A stretch of 34,730 nt of DNA from an uncultured Dorea sp. (GTDB taxonomy: Bacteria > Bacillota > Clostridia > Lachnospirales > Lachnospiraceae): the NCBI GenBank assembly GCA_910587575.1, contig CAJULU010000004.1, positions 1,642-36,371 of the forward strand, written 5' to 3'. The notes beneath the pieces were generated by a model. That model made no database searches. It was not told the origin of the DNA and was given only the letters and a program-made list of their open reading frames with translations. Of the stretch, positions 33,901 through 34,730 are shown in pieces. The position numbers were made by a program, and so were the translations under genes. Positions within the stretch are counted from its first letter, which is position 1; every line of letters starts with the position of its first letter.

Positions 33901-34455
33901 ATGGTATTCGATACAGAAGTTTACTCCAACACAGGCGGACAGTCTTCTAAGGCTACCAAGACGGGTGCAACGGCGCAGTTCGCTGCAGGCGGTAAAGAGA
34001 CGAAGAAGAAAGACCTGGCAGGAATCGCTATGAGCTATGGTTATGTATATGTAGCGCAGATTGCGATGGGCGCAGACTTCAATCAGACTGTAAAGGCAAT
34101 CGCAGAGGCTGAGGCTTATCCGGGACCATCACTGATCATTGCTTACGCTCCATGTATCAACCATGGTATCAAGAAGGGTATGAGCAAGGCTCAGACAGAG
34201 GAAGCGCTGGCAGTAGAGTGCGGATACTGGAATAACTTCCGGTTCAATCCGGCTGCAGAGGGAGCGAAGTTCTCACTTGACAGCAAGGAGCCGGCTGGAG
34301 ATTACCAGGCATTCCTTGACGGAGAGGTTCGTTACAACGCACTTAAGAGAGCGAATCCAGAGAAGGCAGAGAAGCTGTTCGCAAAGAACGAGGCTGAGGC
34401 GAAGGAGAGATATGCATATCTCAAGAAGCTGGTTACTCTGTATGGAGAAGACTAA
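30922..34455 (+). CDS. nifJ: Pyruvate:ferredoxin (flavodoxin) oxidoreductase
   Basis: The 1177-residue single-chain enzyme oxidises pyruvate with CoA to acetyl-CoA, CO2 and reduced ferredoxin, the central step of clostridial fermentation. Domains in order: I with YPITPSSVMPEHVDEW (about 28-43); II and III in the middle; the ferredoxin-like domain with CIQCNRCAYVCPHAV (from about 693) and CTGCGSCANVCPG (from about 747); and the TPP domain with CAGCGETPYAKL (from about 818), NATGCSSIWGNSSPSTPY, GDGWAYDIGFGGVDHVLA (about 969) and VFDTEVYSNTGGQSSK. All cluster cysteines are present. It is monocistronic, with a strong ribosome site and a terminator. It probably supplies the low-potential electrons needed by the double-cubane activase. 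Confidence 0.98.
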   Translation: MARKMKTMDGNQAAAHASYAYTEVAAIYPITPSSVMPEHVDEWATEGRKNIFGQTVQVTEMQSEAGAAGAVHGSLAAGALTTTFTASQGLLLMIPNLYKVAGEQLPGVFHVSARALASHALSIFGDHSDVYACRQTGAAMLCESSVQEVMDLTPVAHCAALKGKLPFINFFDGFRTSHEIQKIETWDYEDLKELVDMDAIDEFRNHALNPNHPCQRGSAQNPDIFFQAREACNPYYDAMPAIVQEYMDKVNAKIGTDYKLFNYYGSADAEKVIIAMGSVCDTIEETIDYLMAAGEKVGVVKVRLYRPFCAQALIDAIPDTVKYINVLDRTKEPGAQGEPLYLDVVSALKGSKFDAVPVNCGRYGLGSKDTTPAQIVAVFNNADKARFTIGIEDDVTNLSLATGPALVTTPEGTINCKFWGLGADGTVGANKNSIKIIGDNTDMYAQAYFDYDSKKSGGVTMSHLRFGKKAIKSTYLIHQANFVACHNPSYVDKYNMVQELVDGGTFLLNCPWDMEGLEKHLPGQVKAYIADHNIKFYTIDGIKIGKEIGLGGRINTVLQSAFFKLAAIIPEEEAIDLMKAAAKATYGRKGDKIVQMNYDAIDAGAKQVVEVSVPDSWKSCQDEGLFTPEVKGGREDVVDFVKNVQSKVNAQEGNSLPVSAFNDYVDGSTPSGSSAYEKRGIAVDIPVWVEENCIQCNRCAYVCPHAVIRPIALTEDELAKAPEGTKAIDMIGMPGMKFTMSVSALDCTGCGSCANVCPGKKGEKALVMKNMEENIGSQKLFDFGREIPVKADVVAKFKPETVKGSQFKQPLLEFSGACAGCGETPYAKLITQLFGDRMYIANATGCSSIWGNSSPSTPYTVTPEGKGPAWSNSLFEDNAEFGYGMLLAQKAIRKRLKAQVEEVAGSDKASEEVKAACKEYLDTFNCGVSNGDATDKLVAALDGIDCDLCKDIVKNKDFLAKKSQWVFGGDGWAYDIGFGGVDHVLASGEDINVMVFDTEVYSNTGGQSSKATKTGATAQFAAGGKETKKKDLAGIAMSYGYVYVAQIAMGADFNQTVKAIAEAEAYPGPSLIIAYAPCINHGIKKGMSKAQTEEALAVECGYWNNFRFNPAAEGAKFSLDSKEPAGDYQAFLDGEVRYNALKRANPEKAEKLFAKNEAEAKERYAYLKKLVTLYGED

Positions 34456-34507
34456 TCCTATAGATTGTGATATGCTGTTGTAAGATAAATAGAATGATAA
34501 GTCCGGG

Positions 34508-34529
34508 AGGGCTGTCTGAACAGCCTTTT
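34508..34529 (+). terminator. Terminator after nifJ
   Basis: GGCTGT (34510-34515) and ACAGCC (34520-34525) form a 6-bp stem with a CTGA loop, followed by TTTT. Confidence 0.75.
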
Positions 34530-34551
34530 CTCGGATATGCAGGTACAGGGG

Positions 34552-34584
34552 AAAGTCCCACGCTGGGTATTAGCGTGGGACTTT
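34552..34584. repeat. Perfect 12-bp inverted repeat
   Basis: AAAGTCCCACGC (34552-34563) and GCGTGGGACTTT (34573-34584) are perfect reverse complements across a 9-nt loop. It lies 22 nt beyond the nifJ terminator. It could be a second terminator working in both directions (A run and T run on either side are short), or an operator for the next gene. Confidence 0.8.
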
Positions 34585-34632
34585 ACTGCATGATATACTG
34601 ATCTGGAAGATGCAAAAAAGGTGGAAATGTAG

Positions 34633-34730
34633 ATGAATAATTTGAAGGATATTTCTGGACGTATAAATGAGATTATAAAATTTGCGAGAGAAAATGAGAA
34701 TGAGATAAGTTTATTTGTTGTTCAGGATAT
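34633..34730 (+). CDS. Start of an unidentified gene, cut by the window end
   Basis: ATG 34633 follows AAAAAAGGTGG (34613-34623). Thirty-two codons are visible, beginning MNNLKDISGRINEIIKFARE and continuing with an acidic helix. It is too short to assign. Confidence 0.5.
   Translation, partial: MNNLKDISGRINEIIKFARENENEISLFVVQD

Overview
The window looks like a chromosomal segment of an anaerobic, fermentative, probably spore-forming Firmicute, most likely a Lachnospiraceae (Clostridium cluster XIVa) species. This rests on gene content and protein character: a SpoIID-type fragment, a PheS with a Cys-rich insertion, pyruvate:ferredoxin oxidoreductase, a membrane pyrophosphatase, ATP-type PEP carboxykinase, and a double-cubane-type dehydratase/activase set. 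Species cannot be fixed from this sequence alone. Nearly all genes are on the + strand. The exception is one small A+T-rich minus-strand locus at about 23.6-24.35 kb.

Layout. 1-1.2 kb: 3' end of a SpoIID/LytB gene and a YihY/BrkB membrane protein. 1.2-7.8 kb: a Phe-type T-box leader, pheS, pheT, sppA, an RDD membrane protein and queA. 7.8-8.8 kb: a three-gene translationally coupled cassette (broken DUF3990 ADP-ribosyltransferase-like gene, small unknown gene, DUF3791 gene) resembling a toxin-antitoxin module. 8.9-13.4 kb: ecfA1-ecfA2-ecfT (vitamin ECF transporter energising module), truA and a cysteine-desulfurase-like aminotransferase, all tightly packed. 13.5-15.9 kb: double-cubane-cluster protein, DUF3343 protein and its ASKHA activase. 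16.0-18.0 kb: a secreted Gly/His/Cys-rich protein, an ECF sigma factor and an RsgI-like membrane anti-sigma factor whose outer tail is also Gly/His/Cys-rich. 18.2-23.5 kb: hppA, a DUF4143 ATPase and pckA.

23.6-24.35 kb, minus strand: a type III toxin-antitoxin locus. A promoter drives three tandem 34-36 nt repeats (the antitoxin RNA), followed by a short hairpin and then a ToxN/AbiQ-family endoribonuclease gene. The annotated toxin is 142 aa. Reading past its TAA gives 29 more family-like residues, for a 172-codon total, so the toxin appears cut short by one nonsense codon. 24.4-27.2 kb: an HscC-like Hsp70 and a divergent membrane J-domain protein with HPE instead of HPD, itself interrupted by an in-frame TAG with 62 open codons beyond it. 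27.3-29.5 kb: two adjacent COG0523 (CobW-type) GTPases; one has a very His-rich linker, the other is fused to a DUF1980/YcgQ-like C-terminal domain. 29.6-34.7 kb: a surface-anchored SGNH hydrolase, nifJ (PFOR) and the start of one more gene.

The points most worth following are: (1) the type III toxin-antitoxin locus with its RNA repeats; (2) that both toxin-like genes in the window (ToxN and DUF3990) carry a single in-frame stop while their presumed antitoxins look intact; (3) the sigma/anti-sigma/secreted Gly-His module, which looks like an envelope metal- or stress-sensing system; (4) the COG0523-DUF1980 fusion.
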